Below are positions 15,879 to 24,625 of a stretch of DNA of 64,000 nucleotides, in pieces. The position numbers and the translations under genes are program-made. The stretch spans positions 1-64,000 of the forward strand of contig LZME01000115.1 in the NCBI GenBank assembly GCA_001673575.1, read 5' to 3'. The stretch's first letter is position 1, and the number at the start of each line of letters is the position of its first letter. This DNA comes from Mycolicibacter heraklionensis. GTDB lineage: Bacteria; Actinomycetota; Actinomycetes; Mycobacteriales; Mycobacteriaceae. The notes below the pieces were generated by a model. It was not told where the DNA came from and ran no database searches. It saw only the letters and a list, made by a program, of their open reading frames with translations.

Positions 15879-17414
15879 GTGAGCGACGTCGGACAGCGGG
15901 TCAGCAGCATTGAGATCGGCGAACGAGCTGCCGTGGCGGCAGAGTCGCGCCTGCTGATCGACGGCAAGTTGGTGGCAGCGGCCTCGGGCGCGCAGTTCGA
16001 CAATGTTAGTCCGGCCACCGGGCGGCTGTTGGGGACCACCGCGGCCGCCGACCGCAACGACATGCTGCAGGCGATCGGGGCGGCTCGGCGAGCGTTCGAC
16101 GACACCGATTGGTCGACCAACCGAGAACTGCGCAAGCGCTGCCTGGCGCAGCTGCAGTCGGCGCTGGAGGCCGAGAAGGAGGAACTGCGCACCGAGCTGA
16201 TCGCCGAGGTCGGCTGCCCGGTCATGACGACCCAACTGGCACAGCTGGATTGGCCGCTCGTCGACGGGCTGCGTTACCCGGGACGGTTGATCGATGAATT
16301 CGAGTGGGAGCGGCAGCTCGACGGCGGAGGACTGTTCGGCGACCGCAACATCCGCACCGTCGTCAAAGAGCCGGTCGGTGTGGTCGCGGCGATCACGCCG
16401 TCCAACTTTCCCATCGAGGTGATCCTCAACAAGCTGGGGCCGGCCCTGGCGGCCGGCAACACCGTGGTGCTCAAGCCCGACCCGAACACCCCGTGGAACG
16501 CTACCCGGCTGGGTCGCCTGATCGCTGAGCACACCGACATCCCCGCGGGGGTGGTCAACGTGGTGCCCACGCCGTCCAACGAGGTGGCCGGACTGCTGGG
16601 CACCGACCCTCGCGTCGACATGATCTCGTTCACCGGATCCACCATGGTCGGCAAGCTGCTGGCCCGCGCCAGCGCCGACACCGTGAAGCGGACCTTCCTG
16701 GAGCTGGGCGGAAAATCGGCGCTGATCGTGCTCGACGACGCCGACCCGGCCAAGGTCATCCCCGGTGCGGTAGGGGTGTGCGTGCATGCGGGGCAGGCCT
16801 GCGCGGCCACCACCCGGATGCTGGTGCATACCAGCCTCTTCGGCGAGTTGGTCGCCGCGGTCACCGCGGCCTTTGCGGCCGTCGCCGTGGGCGACCCGGC
16901 GCTGCCGCAGACGCTGGTCGGCCCGCTGATCAGCGCCGCACAGAAGCGGCGGGTGCTCGATGCCTACACCCAGGCCCGTCGCGACGGTGCCGAAATCACC
17001 ACCGGCGGCGGCGAAGTCGCCGGCTTGCCGGACGAGCTGGCGGGCGGCCACTACGTGGCGCCGACGGTTATCGTCGGGGTCGACAACAGCGCCGCCATCG
17101 CGCAGCAGGAGGTGTTCGGGCCGGTGCTGGTGATGCTGCCGTTCAGTGACGACGACGAGGCGGTGCGGATCGCCAACGACAGTGCCTACGGGCTGGCCGG
17201 TGCGGTGGTTTCGGCATCGAACGAACGGGCACTGGGCGTGGCGCGCCGGATCCGCACCGGCGCAATCGGCGTCAACGGCGGCATGTACTACGGCGCCGAC
17301 GCACCGTTCGGCGGCTACAAGAGCAGCGGCTGGGGCCGACAGTGCGGAATCGAGGGGTTCGCGCAGTACTTGGAGACCAAGACGATTGGCTACCGCAAAC
17401 CGCGCGGCGACTAG
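15879..17414 (+). CDS. Aldehyde dehydrogenase (NAD(P)-dependent)
   Basis: This 511-residue aldehyde dehydrogenase has the cofactor strand AAITPSNFPIEVILNKLGPA, the general-base Glu in FLELGGKSALIVLDDADPAK, the nucleophile Cys in HAGQACAATTRMLVH and the C-terminal EVFGPVLVMLPF. The GTG at 15879 follows AGGGGCC and gives a slightly long but normal N-terminus. It converts an aldehyde to the acid, or to the acyl-CoA in some relatives. An aldehyde would be released if the Ltp2-like protein of this cluster is a retro-aldolase, so the two could act in sequence; this is inference. The 3' end overlaps the convergent P450 gene by four bases. Confidence 0.9.
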   Translation: MSDVGQRVSSIEIGERAAVAAESRLLIDGKLVAAASGAQFDNVSPATGRLLGTTAAADRNDMLQAIGAARRAFDDTDWSTNRELRKRCLAQLQSALEAEKEELRTELIAEVGCPVMTTQLAQLDWPLVDGLRYPGRLIDEFEWERQLDGGGLFGDRNIRTVVKEPVGVVAAITPSNFPIEVILNKLGPALAAGNTVVLKPDPNTPWNATRLGRLIAEHTDIPAGVVNVVPTPSNEVAGLLGTDPRVDMISFTGSTMVGKLLARASADTVKRTFLELGGKSALIVLDDADPAKVIPGAVGVCVHAGQACAATTRMLVHTSLFGELVAAVTAAFAAVAVGDPALPQTLVGPLISAAQKRRVLDAYTQARRDGAEITTGGGEVAGLPDELAGGHYVAPTVIVGVDNSAAIAQQEVFGPVLVMLPFSDDDEAVRIANDSAYGLAGAVVSASNERALGVARRIRTGAIGVNGGMYYGADAPFGGYKSSGWGRQCGIEGFAQYLETKTIGYRKPRGD

Positions 17415-18619
17415 GCGGTGAAGGTCACCGGCAGTGACCGCGGGGAGCGAAACGGCTGCCCATAGATGTGCGGGTTGTCATCGGTGACCAGGGTGATCTC
17501 GCCGAGGCGGTCCAGCAGGCATTCCATCGCGACCCGCATCTCCATGCGCGCCAGATGCAGCCCCATGCAGGTGTGCTCGCCGGCGGCGAACGTGATGTGC
17601 GGAATCCACTTGCGGAAGATGTCGAATTCCTCCGGCCGTTCCCACCGGGCCTCGTCACGGTTGGCCGACCCGATGCAGACATCGACGACGGCGCCGGCGG
17701 GAACTTCCACGCCGGCCACCTCGGTGTCACGGATGGCGGTGCGCTGCACCGTGGTCAGCGGCGTCTCATAGCGCAGCCCCTCCTCGATGGCGGCGCCGAT
17801 CAGATCGTGGTCGGCGCGCACCGCCGCGAACTGTTCGGGATGGGTGAGCAGCAGGTAGAGCAGGTTGCTGGTGGCCCGGTAGGTGGTCTCCAGACCCGCG
17901 GGCAGCAGCAGGCGAAGAAACGAGAAGATCGCTTCGTCGGTGAGCCTTTCGCCGTCGACGTCCGCGGTGACCAGGTCGCCGATGATGTCTTCGGTCGGCT
18001 GGGATTTGCGTTTCTCCATCTGAGCCAGGAAGTAGTCCTTCAACTCTGCCGAAGCGGCGAACGCCCGCTCATAGTTGACGGTGTAGCTGATCAGCTCGAT
18101 CGCGCGCTGGCGGAACCAGGGCAGATCCTCCTCGGGTAGGCCCAACAGCTCGGAGATGACCCGGGTGGGGAACTCGAAGGTGAAGCCGGACACCAGATCG
18201 GCGGTGCCGTCGGCGATGAACTCATCGATCAGGGCGGTGCAGACCGGCCGCACCACCTCCGGCTCCCAGTGCACCAACGACTTCCGCTTGAACGCCGACG
18301 AGACCAGGTTGCGATGCTTGCGGTGCGGCTCGCCCTCCATCGCCAGGATGGTCGGTCCGATGAACAGGCCGATCGTGACGTCGTAGATGTGCGAGTTGAA
18401 CGAATCCGCCTCGCGGAACACCTGATTCACTGCCTCGAAGGAGACCGCGGCGAACTGGGTCTTGGGTCGAAGCGATGCCGGGGTCTTGGAGTAGTCCATG
18501 ACCGTTCCGGGGAAGACCCCGGGTCCCTCGCGCTTGCTCCGAAGGTACGGGTAGGGGTTCTTCAGGTAGTCGGCAGGCTTGTCGAGTGCGGCAGCGATGT
18601 CGTCAACCTGGCTTTCCAC
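17411..18619 (-). CDS. Cytochrome P450 monooxygenase
   Basis: This 402-residue soluble bacterial P450 has an I-helix G-L-E-T-T (oxygen activation), a K-helix E-x-L-R motif (EEGLRYETPL), and the heme loop FAAGEHTCMGLHLARMEM with ligand Cys351. It hydroxylates or oxidises a lipophilic substrate using a ferredoxin and reductase, neither of which is encoded in the window. A perfect 7-3-7 palindrome of the cluster operator lies 30 bases upstream of the start. The gene is convergent with and overlaps the ALDH gene. The CYP family number cannot be given from inspection. Confidence 0.92.
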   Translation of the reverse strand: MESQVDDIAAALDKPADYLKNPYPYLRSKREGPGVFPGTVMDYSKTPASLRPKTQFAAVSFEAVNQVFREADSFNSHIYDVTIGLFIGPTILAMEGEPHRKHRNLVSSAFKRKSLVHWEPEVVRPVCTALIDEFIADGTADLVSGFTFEFPTRVISELLGLPEEDLPWFRQRAIELISYTVNYERAFAASAELKDYFLAQMEKRKSQPTEDIIGDLVTADVDGERLTDEAIFSFLRLLLPAGLETTYRATSNLLYLLLTHPEQFAAVRADHDLIGAAIEEGLRYETPLTTVQRTAIRDTEVAGVEVPAGAVVDVCIGSANRDEARWERPEEFDIFRKWIPHITFAAGEHTCMGLHLARMEMRVAMECLLDRLGEITLVTDDNPHIYGQPFRSPRSLPVTFTA

Positions 18620-18648
18620 GGCTGATCTCCCGTCGGGCGTAGCAGCAT

Positions 18649-18665
18649 ACTGTAAATATTACAGT
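18649..18665. promoter_or_regulatory. Perfect ACTGTAA-type operator upstream of the first P450
   Basis: ACTGTAA-ATA-TTACAGT is a perfect 7-3-7 inverted repeat in the 74-base gap between the two P450 genes, 30 bases upstream of the 18619 start. It is the best copy of the motif found at five places in the cluster. The local sequence is AT-rich, unlike its surroundings, as expected for a promoter/operator. Confidence 0.68.
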
Positions 18666-18693
18666 AAATGATTAAGTAAATGTTGTGCCAGCG

Positions 18694-19974
18694 TCAGGCC
18701 AGGCTGATCGGCATCCGCTTGATGCCGTGCACGAAGGTGCTCTGCAGGTATTCCGGCTCGCCGAGCGTGACCTCGGGCAACCGGGTGAGCAGCTCGTAGA
18801 ACAGGTGCCGCAGCTCCATCCGGGCGACGTGGGTGCCCAGGCAGTAATGCGCGCCGCCGCCGCCGAAGCCCAGGTGCGGGTTGGTGGTGCGGGTGAGGTC
18901 GAACTCATGCGGCCGGTCGAACACCGACTCGTCGCGGTTGGCCGAGCAGTAGTACAGCGCCACCTTCTCGCCGGCTTTGATCTCGGTCCCGGCGACCTCG
19001 GTGTCCACCACCGCGTGGCGGGCGAAGGCGAGTACCGGTGTCGCCCAGCGCACGAATTCCTCGACCGCCCCGCCGATCCGATTGTCGTAGTCGTCCAGCA
19101 GCCAGGCGCGCTGCTCGGGATGTTCGACGAGGGCCTTGAATGCGTGCGTGGTGGCCTGCTTGGTGGTGTCGTTGCCCGCCGAACCCAGCAGCACCATGAA
19201 GGAGCCGAGCTCTTCGTCGGTGAGACGGTGGCCGTCGACCTCGGCATTGACCAACTCGGTCATCAGGTCATCGTGCGGTTCGGCGCGGCGGCGCTGCGCC
19301 AGTTCGACGCCGGAGCCGGCCAGCACGCCCAGCTGCGTCATGACGTGCACCGCCCGCTCCTCCAGCGAGGCGTACTCCTCGTCGCTGCCGCTGAACAGGC
19401 ATTCGGCGGCGTAGGCGACCTTCTGCTGTTCGGCCGTGTCGATGCCGATCATGTCGGAGACGGTGCGCATCGGCAGTTGGCCGGAACAGCTTGCGACGAA
19501 GTCGATCTGGTCGCCGCTGCGCAATTGGGCCAACAGGTCGTCGACGATGCTGCGGGAGTTGGCCTTGATCTGATCTTCGATGCGTCGGACCTGCCGCGGT
19601 GTGAAGCCCGAACTGATGAGCTTGCGGTACCGGGTGTGCTCCGGCGGGTCCATCGCCAGAAAGAACGTCATATTGCGCTGGATCTCGGCCGGCATCGGGT
19701 CGACGCTGACGCCTTCGCGGGAACAGAACAGCTCTTCGTGCTGGCTGATGAACTTGACGTCGGCGTGCCGGGTTGCCGCCCAGTAGCCGGTCTCCTGGTG
19801 CGGGAACACGGCGTCCATCGGCCGGTGCCAGGTCAGGCCCGGTTCGCTGCGCAGCGTCGCGAATGTCTCGTCCCGGGTCCGGAAATCTTTGCCCCAGAAC
19901 TCCGTTTCAGAGATGTCGAGGCGGTGGTAAGGGTGCGGGGAAATCGGTGCGGCGGGTGACGAATCGATTGTCAT
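18694..19974 (-). CDS. Cytochrome P450 monooxygenase
   Basis: This 426-residue P450 has a C-helix region MDPPEHTRYRKLISSGFTPR, an I-helix A-G-N-D-T-T, a K-helix E-x-x-R (EEFVRWATPV) and the heme loop FGGGGAHYCLGTHVARMEL with Cys378. The pattern is close to mycobacterial lipid and sterol P450s such as the CYP125/CYP124/CYP142 group, but a family cannot be assigned by eye. The start at 19974 follows AGAGGAAACC. It shares an intergenic region holding a partial cluster operator with the divergent dehydrogenase at 20.1 kb. Confidence 0.92.
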   Translation of the reverse strand: MTIDSSPAAPISPHPYHRLDISETEFWGKDFRTRDETFATLRSEPGLTWHRPMDAVFPHQETGYWAATRHADVKFISQHEELFCSREGVSVDPMPAEIQRNMTFFLAMDPPEHTRYRKLISSGFTPRQVRRIEDQIKANSRSIVDDLLAQLRSGDQIDFVASCSGQLPMRTVSDMIGIDTAEQQKVAYAAECLFSGSDEEYASLEERAVHVMTQLGVLAGSGVELAQRRRAEPHDDLMTELVNAEVDGHRLTDEELGSFMVLLGSAGNDTTKQATTHAFKALVEHPEQRAWLLDDYDNRIGGAVEEFVRWATPVLAFARHAVVDTEVAGTEIKAGEKVALYYCSANRDESVFDRPHEFDLTRTTNPHLGFGGGGAHYCLGTHVARMELRHLFYELLTRLPEVTLGEPEYLQSTFVHGIKRMPISLA

Positions 19975-20021
19975 GGTTTCCTCTCGGAAGGTTGTTCCCC
20001 GAAAAGTCGACAGTAAGCACG

Positions 20022-20038
20022 ACTGTAACGAATTCAGC
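20022..20038. promoter_or_regulatory. ACTGTAA-type operator in the P450/dehydrogenase divergent promoter
   Basis: ACTGTAA-CGA-ATTCAGC matches the cluster motif at 11 of 14 positions, with a complete left half. An opposed half site (ACAGT at 20010-20014) lies just to the left. The site is 48 bases from the P450 start at 19974 and 64 bases from the dehydrogenase start at 20102. Confidence 0.5.
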
Positions 20039-20101
20039 GCCCACGGACAATGCTACGGTTGCCCTTACCGGATAGCCGAAAGCTGCCTTGAGGAGCCGAG
20101 A

Positions 20102-20920
20102 ATGAGCACAACGGGCCAGGTCGTCGGATTCGTGGGAGCCGGCCAGATGGGTGAACCGATGGTCGTGCGCCTGGTCGCCGCCGGGCATCGCGTTCAGGTC
20201 TACGCCCGACGGCCCGAGGTGCGTGAACGGCTCGCGGCCGCCGGCGCGGTGCCAGTGGAGTCAATCGCCGCGGCCGCCCGCGATGCCGGCGTCGTGATCA
20301 GCTGCCTGTTCTCCGACGCGCAACTGCTCGAGGTCGCCGCCGGCGCCGACGGCTTGCTGGCCAATGCCGACTCCAGCACAGTCGTGGTGTCGCACACCAC
20401 CGGGACGGTGAGCACGCTGACCAAACTGGCGGCGGAGTTCCCGAACGGCCCGGCGCTGGTGGACGCTCCGGTCAGTGGCGGCGCTCATGACATCGAGGCC
20501 GGCAGGCTGACGGTGCTGCTCGGCGGTTCCGACGACGCGGTGGCCCGCACGCAGCCGGTCTTGGCGGCCTACGCCGACCCGGTGATCCTTACCGGGGGAC
20601 TGGGCACCGCGCTCAACCTCAAGCTGATCAACAACGTGCTGTTCGCCGCCAATGCGCAACTGGTCGCCGCCGCGGTCGAGCTGGGCAAGAGCCTCGGCGT
20701 GCGCGATACCAGCCTGTTCGAGGCGTTGGCGCAGTGCAGTGGCGGCAGCCGGGCCGCGGGGTACGTGCAATCGGCCGGTGGGGTGGACAGCTTCGCCAAA
20801 GTCGTTGCGCCCTTTATGCGCAAGGACGTGGCGGCCTGTATCGAGGCCGCTGCCGACCGTGGCGTGGAACTGGGCCAGCTGCAGACCGTGGCCCAAAACG
20901 GGCCGCTGGATCTGTCGTGA
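20102..20920 (+). CDS. 3-hydroxyisobutyrate dehydrogenase-family NAD(P)-dependent oxidoreductase
   Basis: This 272-residue protein of the beta-hydroxyacid dehydrogenase family starts with the Rossmann motif GFVGAGQMGEPMVVRL and has the substrate-binding G-G segment DAPVSGGAHDIEAGRLTVLL and the catalytic Lys in LNLKLINNVLF. The ATG at 20102 follows GAGGAGC. Family members oxidise a beta-hydroxy acid to the semialdehyde; the aldehyde dehydrogenase immediately downstream overlaps by four bases (GTGA). That order suggests consecutive alcohol-to-aldehyde-to-acid steps, though imine reductases share the fold. Confidence 0.86.
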   Translation: MSTTGQVVGFVGAGQMGEPMVVRLVAAGHRVQVYARRPEVRERLAAAGAVPVESIAAAARDAGVVISCLFSDAQLLEVAAGADGLLANADSSTVVVSHTTGTVSTLTKLAAEFPNGPALVDAPVSGGAHDIEAGRLTVLLGGSDDAVARTQPVLAAYADPVILTGGLGTALNLKLINNVLFAANAQLVAAAVELGKSLGVRDTSLFEALAQCSGGSRAAGYVQSAGGVDSFAKVVAPFMRKDVAACIEAAADRGVELGQLQTVAQNGPLDLS

Positions 20921-22374
20921 CCGCCGAGCTGGCGCGTCTGCTGGAGAAGCAGCGGCGATCCTTCGTCGACGACGGGCCGCCGGGTGCCGCGGTCCGGCGC
21001 AACCGCATCGATCGGTTGCTGGCGATGGTGCTGGACAACGTCGACGCGTTCACCGAGGCGATGGCGCAAGATTTCGGAACCCGGTCGCGGGCGGCCTCAC
21101 TGGCCACCGAGATGATCGGCATCGTCCCCGTGGTCCAGCACACCAGATCGCATGTCCGGCAATGGATGCGTCCCAGCAGGCTGCTGCGTGCAGCCCGGCT
21201 GGTCGGGTTGCGTGCCGAGGTGCGGCCCAGTCCGCTCGGCGTGGTGGGCATCATCGGGCCATGGAATTTCCCGCTGCAACTGGTGGTGGTGCCGGCGGCG
21301 GCAGCCTTCGCGGCGGGCAATCGGGTGATGGTCAAGATGTCCGAGATCACTTCGCACACCGCCGAGCTGATGGCGCACCTGGCACCGAAGTACTTCGACG
21401 AGAACGAGTTCGCCGTCGTCACCGGTGGCGCCGATGTGGCGGCCGCGTTCGCCGGGCTGCCGTTCGATCACGTCTTCTTCACCGGCTCACCGTCGGTGGG
21501 TGCGTTGGTGCAGCGCGCCGCCGCGGACAACCTGGTCCCGGTGACCTTGGAACTGGGCGGGAAGAACCCCGTCGTGGTGGCGCCCGGCGCCGACATCGCG
21601 CGATCGGCGCAGCGGATCGCGGCGGCCCGCATGGTCAACGGCGGTCAGGTCTGCGTGTGCCCGGACTATGTCCTGGTGCCCGAGCGCGACATGGAGGCAT
21701 TCGTCGATGTCGCCCGGAGAACGTTGCGAGACATGTTCCCGACGATCCTGACCAATGGCGATTACTGCTCAATTGTCAACGAAGCCAACTTCGACCGGGT
21801 GCTGGGTCTGATCGACGACGCGCGCGACCGCGGTGCCGTGGTAGAGACCGTCGCGCCCGACGGGGAGGCGTTGCCGGATCGCGGTTCCCGCAAGATCGCC
21901 CCCACCCTGGTGCGCGGAGTCGATGCGTCCATGCGCATTTCCGACGAGGAGATCTTCGGTCCGGTGCTGATGGTGCAGGGCTATAGCACCCTCGACGAAG
22001 CGATCGAGACGATCAACGCGCGTCCCGCTCCGCTGGTCGCCTACTGGTTCGGTCCGGGCGGCAAGAGCTTCCGGTCCTTCGTGCAGCGCACCCGAAGCGG
22101 CGGAGTGGCCCGTAACGACTTTGCGGCACAGATGATTCCATCGGGGGCCCCGTTCGGCGGGGTGGGCCGCAGCGGCATGGGCGCCTACCACGGCAAGGCC
22201 GGCTTCGACGCGTTCAGCCACTACCGGACCGTGGTGGGCTCCGACCTGCCGTTCAGCATGACCGGCAGTGCGGCACCGCCGTTTCGACCCGCGATGCGCT
22301 TCTACGCCGACGCGATGCTGCGCTCGGCGCGCAATCGGACTCGCCGCCGGATCACACGCGGCCGGCGACACTAG
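20917..22374 (+). CDS. Aldehyde dehydrogenase (class 3 / coniferyl aldehyde dehydrogenase-like)
   Basis: This 485-residue aldehyde dehydrogenase has GIIGPWNFPLQLVVVPAAAA (cofactor), the Glu in TLELGGKNPVVVAPGAD and the nucleophile Cys in MVNGGQVCVCPDYVLV. The N-terminus (LARLLEKQRRSFVDDGPP) is of the shorter class 3 type, which lacks the first ALDH segment. The GTG at 20917 overlaps the previous stop and couples the genes. The C-terminus is strongly basic (RSARNRTRRRITRGRRH), which is unusual. The gene ends four bases inside the convergent acyl-CoA synthetase. Confidence 0.88.
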   Translation: MTAELARLLEKQRRSFVDDGPPGAAVRRNRIDRLLAMVLDNVDAFTEAMAQDFGTRSRAASLATEMIGIVPVVQHTRSHVRQWMRPSRLLRAARLVGLRAEVRPSPLGVVGIIGPWNFPLQLVVVPAAAAFAAGNRVMVKMSEITSHTAELMAHLAPKYFDENEFAVVTGGADVAAAFAGLPFDHVFFTGSPSVGALVQRAAADNLVPVTLELGGKNPVVVAPGADIARSAQRIAAARMVNGGQVCVCPDYVLVPERDMEAFVDVARRTLRDMFPTILTNGDYCSIVNEANFDRVLGLIDDARDRGAVVETVAPDGEALPDRGSRKIAPTLVRGVDASMRISDEEIFGPVLMVQGYSTLDEAIETINARPAPLVAYWFGPGGKSFRSFVQRTRSGGVARNDFAAQMIPSGAPFGGVGRSGMGAYHGKAGFDAFSHYRTVVGSDLPFSMTGSAAPPFRPAMRFYADAMLRSARNRTRRRITRGRRH

Positions 22375-24020
22375 CCCTGCTCGGCCTGTTCGCGCGCCCA
22401 CCGGTAGTCGGCCTTGCCGGCCGGGCTGCGCACGATCGTCGACCGGAACACGACTGCCTTCGGCAGCTTGTAGCGGGCCAGCGACCCGCCGGCATGCTCG
22501 ATGAGTTCGGCGGCCGTGACGGCTGCGTCCTCGGCGAGGGCCACCACGGCCACCACCTCCTGGCCCCAGCGTTCGCTAGGCCGGCCGGCGACCACCACGT
22601 CGACGACACCCGGATGTGAGGCGAGGGCTGTCTCGACTTCCTCGGCGAAGATCTTCTCCCCGCCGGAGTTGATTGTCACCGAATCCCGGCCGAGCAGCTC
22701 GATCGAACCGTCGTCCAGGTGCCGGGCCCGGTCGCCGGGAACGGCGAAGCGCGCCCCGTCGATCACCGGGAACGTCGCGGCCGTCTTGGTCGCATCACCC
22801 TTGTAGCCCAGCGGGACGTAGCCGCGCTGGCCGAGCCAGCCCAGGCCGTCGTGCCCGGGCTGCAGCACGGCGCCAAGGTCCTCGGCGACCACGCAGGTGT
22901 CCGGCCCGCCGGCGAAAGTTCCGGTGGAGACGGCACCCGAGGTCGACATGTGACGCATCTGGGCGCCGGTCTCCGACGAGCCGACCCCGTCGATCACCAT
23001 TGCGCCAGGCAGGGTCTCGACGATCTGCTGCTTGACATATGGCGTCAACAGGGCGCCGCCGTTGGCCACCACCAGCAGCGACGACACGTCGGCGCTGCCG
23101 TTGCGGATCGCATCCAGCAGCGGTCGGGCCATCGCGTCGCCGACCACGGTCACCGACATCACCTTCTCCCGCTCAATGGCGCGTACCACGTCATCGGCGT
23201 CGAAATGGTCCACAACCGAAGGGAAGACCAGGGTTTGGCCGGTGTTGATCGCGGTCATCACGGCCCACTGCGCGGCGCCGTGGATCAGCGGCGGCAGGAT
23301 CATCAGCTTGATCCCCGGGTTCGCCCCGGCCGGCCCCACGATGTCGTCGATGGAGCTGACCTCTTCGGCGGTCATCAGATTGCGGCCGCCGAACGAGCCC
23401 ATGAAGATGTCGTGCTGACGCCAGAGCACGCCCTTGGGCATCCCGGTGGTGCCGCCGGTGTAGAGCACATACAGGTCGTCGGGCGAGGGTTGCACCGGTG
23501 GCGGCTCCGGGGAACTTTCCGCCAGCACCGTCTCGTAGTCGACCGCCCCGTCGAGCAGGGCGTTGCCGGAGTCGTCGGCGATCTGGATCAGCACCTTGAG
23601 CTGGGGGAGCTCCGGGAGTACTTCGGCCAGGGTGGGGGCGAACGCGGCGTGATACACCAGCGCGGTGGCGCCGGAATCGGCCAGCAGGTAGGCCAATTCC
23701 TTGCGCACGTAGCGGTAGTTGACGTTGAAGGGTGCGACTCGGGCCCGGAAGCTGCCCAGCAGGGTCTCGACGAATTCGTTGCCGTTGTAGGCGTAGATCC
23801 CCAACAGATCCTGGCCGGTCTCGTGTGCAGCCAGGTCCGCCCGCGGCGTGTGGCAGCCCAGCCCGCGGGAGTGCAGGTAGGACGCCAGCCGGTTGGATCG
23901 CTCGAGGACCTGCGCATAGGTGTAGCGCCGGTCGCCCTGGATGATCATGTCGCGGTCAGGAATCGCCGCGGCCACGGCGTCGGTGACCTCCGGCACGGTG
24001 AACTGGGTCAGGGTTGCCAC
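22371..24020 (-). CDS. Fatty-acid/steroid acyl-CoA synthetase (FadD19-like)
   Basis: This 549-residue AMP-forming synthetase has the phosphate loop LYVLYTGGTTGMPKGVLWRQ, the adenylate motif SSETG, SVTINSGGEKIFAEEVE, and the catalytic Lys region RSPAGKADYRWAREQ. Several stretches (GDAMARPLLDA, INSGGEK, AGKADYRWA) closely resemble M. tuberculosis FadD19, which activates branched C24-C27 steroid side-chain acids. This is the best single clue that the cluster handles a steroid or isoprenoid-like acid. It is the last gene of a leftward operon (Rieske, isochorismatase-fold, FadD), with a 13-base overlap to the gene before it. Confidence 0.9.
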   Translation of the reverse strand: MATLTQFTVPEVTDAVAAAIPDRDMIIQGDRRYTYAQVLERSNRLASYLHSRGLGCHTPRADLAAHETGQDLLGIYAYNGNEFVETLLGSFRARVAPFNVNYRYVRKELAYLLADSGATALVYHAAFAPTLAEVLPELPQLKVLIQIADDSGNALLDGAVDYETVLAESSPEPPPVQPSPDDLYVLYTGGTTGMPKGVLWRQHDIFMGSFGGRNLMTAEEVSSIDDIVGPAGANPGIKLMILPPLIHGAAQWAVMTAINTGQTLVFPSVVDHFDADDVVRAIEREKVMSVTVVGDAMARPLLDAIRNGSADVSSLLVVANGGALLTPYVKQQIVETLPGAMVIDGVGSSETGAQMRHMSTSGAVSTGTFAGGPDTCVVAEDLGAVLQPGHDGLGWLGQRGYVPLGYKGDATKTAATFPVIDGARFAVPGDRARHLDDGSIELLGRDSVTINSGGEKIFAEEVETALASHPGVVDVVVAGRPSERWGQEVVAVVALAEDAAVTAAELIEHAGGSLARYKLPKAVVFRSTIVRSPAGKADYRWAREQAEQG

Positions 24021-24625
24021 GTGTCCATCAGCTCCTGTGTGGTGGTGATCGTCGCCAGCAGCGACAGCGTGTTGTCGATGATGGCAGCACCGTACTCGGC
24101 CGGGACACCGGCCACCGCGTCGCGGGGCACCACCACGCGGTAGGCGGCGTTGACCGCGTCCATGACCAGGTTGGGGATGGCGACGTTCAGCGAGACCCCC
24201 ACCGCGACAACGGTGGATATTCCCAGGTTGCGCAGGACTGCATCCAGATCGGTTCCGCCCATCGGCCCGAGGCCGTGGTAGCGACTGAGTACCAGGTCAG
24301 AGGGCTCCGGCCCGAATTCGGGCAGCAGGGTGGCGCCGGCGCTGCCCGGATCGATGCGCACCGTGCGGCGGCCGGCGGAAAACAGCCGTGCGTTGTGGTT
24401 GGAGCCCAAGCCGTCCGGGCGACGGTGCACCAGGCAGTGCACCACCGCAACGCCGGCCGACCGCGCCGCAGGCAGCAGCCGGCCGATGTTGGGCAAAGCC
24501 TCACGGCGCGCCTCGTCGGCGAGGGCCGCCAAGCCGGCGTCGGGTCCCACCACCGCGCCCTGCAGTTCCTGGGTGATGAGTGCGGTGTGTGCAGGCGCTA
24601 CCAGATCCGCCAGCGCGGGGGTCAT
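24008..24625 (-). CDS. Isochorismatase-fold protein with degenerate active site
   Basis: This 205-residue protein has the isochorismatase/cysteine-hydrolase fold: ALITQELQGAVV as strand 1, DLDAVLRNLGISTVVAVGVS and AYRVVVPRDAVAGVPAEYG. The family triad is Asp, Lys and Cys. Here strand 1 has Glu where the Asp is expected (T-Q-E-L-Q), the Lys strand reads VLSRYHGLGPMGG with no obvious Lys, and the Cys position in GVSLNVAIPN is Ala. It is therefore probably not a normal cysteine hydrolase. The ATG at 24625 overlaps the Rieske stop (ATGA), so the two are translated together, which argues for a joint role. Confidence 0.8.
   Translation of the reverse strand: MTPALADLVAPAHTALITQELQGAVVGPDAGLAALADEARREALPNIGRLLPAARSAGVAVVHCLVHRRPDGLGSNHNARLFSAGRRTVRIDPGSAGATLLPEFGPEPSDLVLSRYHGLGPMGGTDLDAVLRNLGISTVVAVGVSLNVAIPNLVMDAVNAAYRVVVPRDAVAGVPAEYGAAIIDNTLSLLATITTTQELMDTWQP

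Noticed and set aside
18685..19959. 424-codon frame on the plus strand
   Set aside because: It mirrors the second P450; the minus strand carries the heme-binding and I-helix motifs.
22719..24143. 474-codon frame on the plus strand
   Set aside because: It is the antisense of the FadD19-like gene with no motif of its own.
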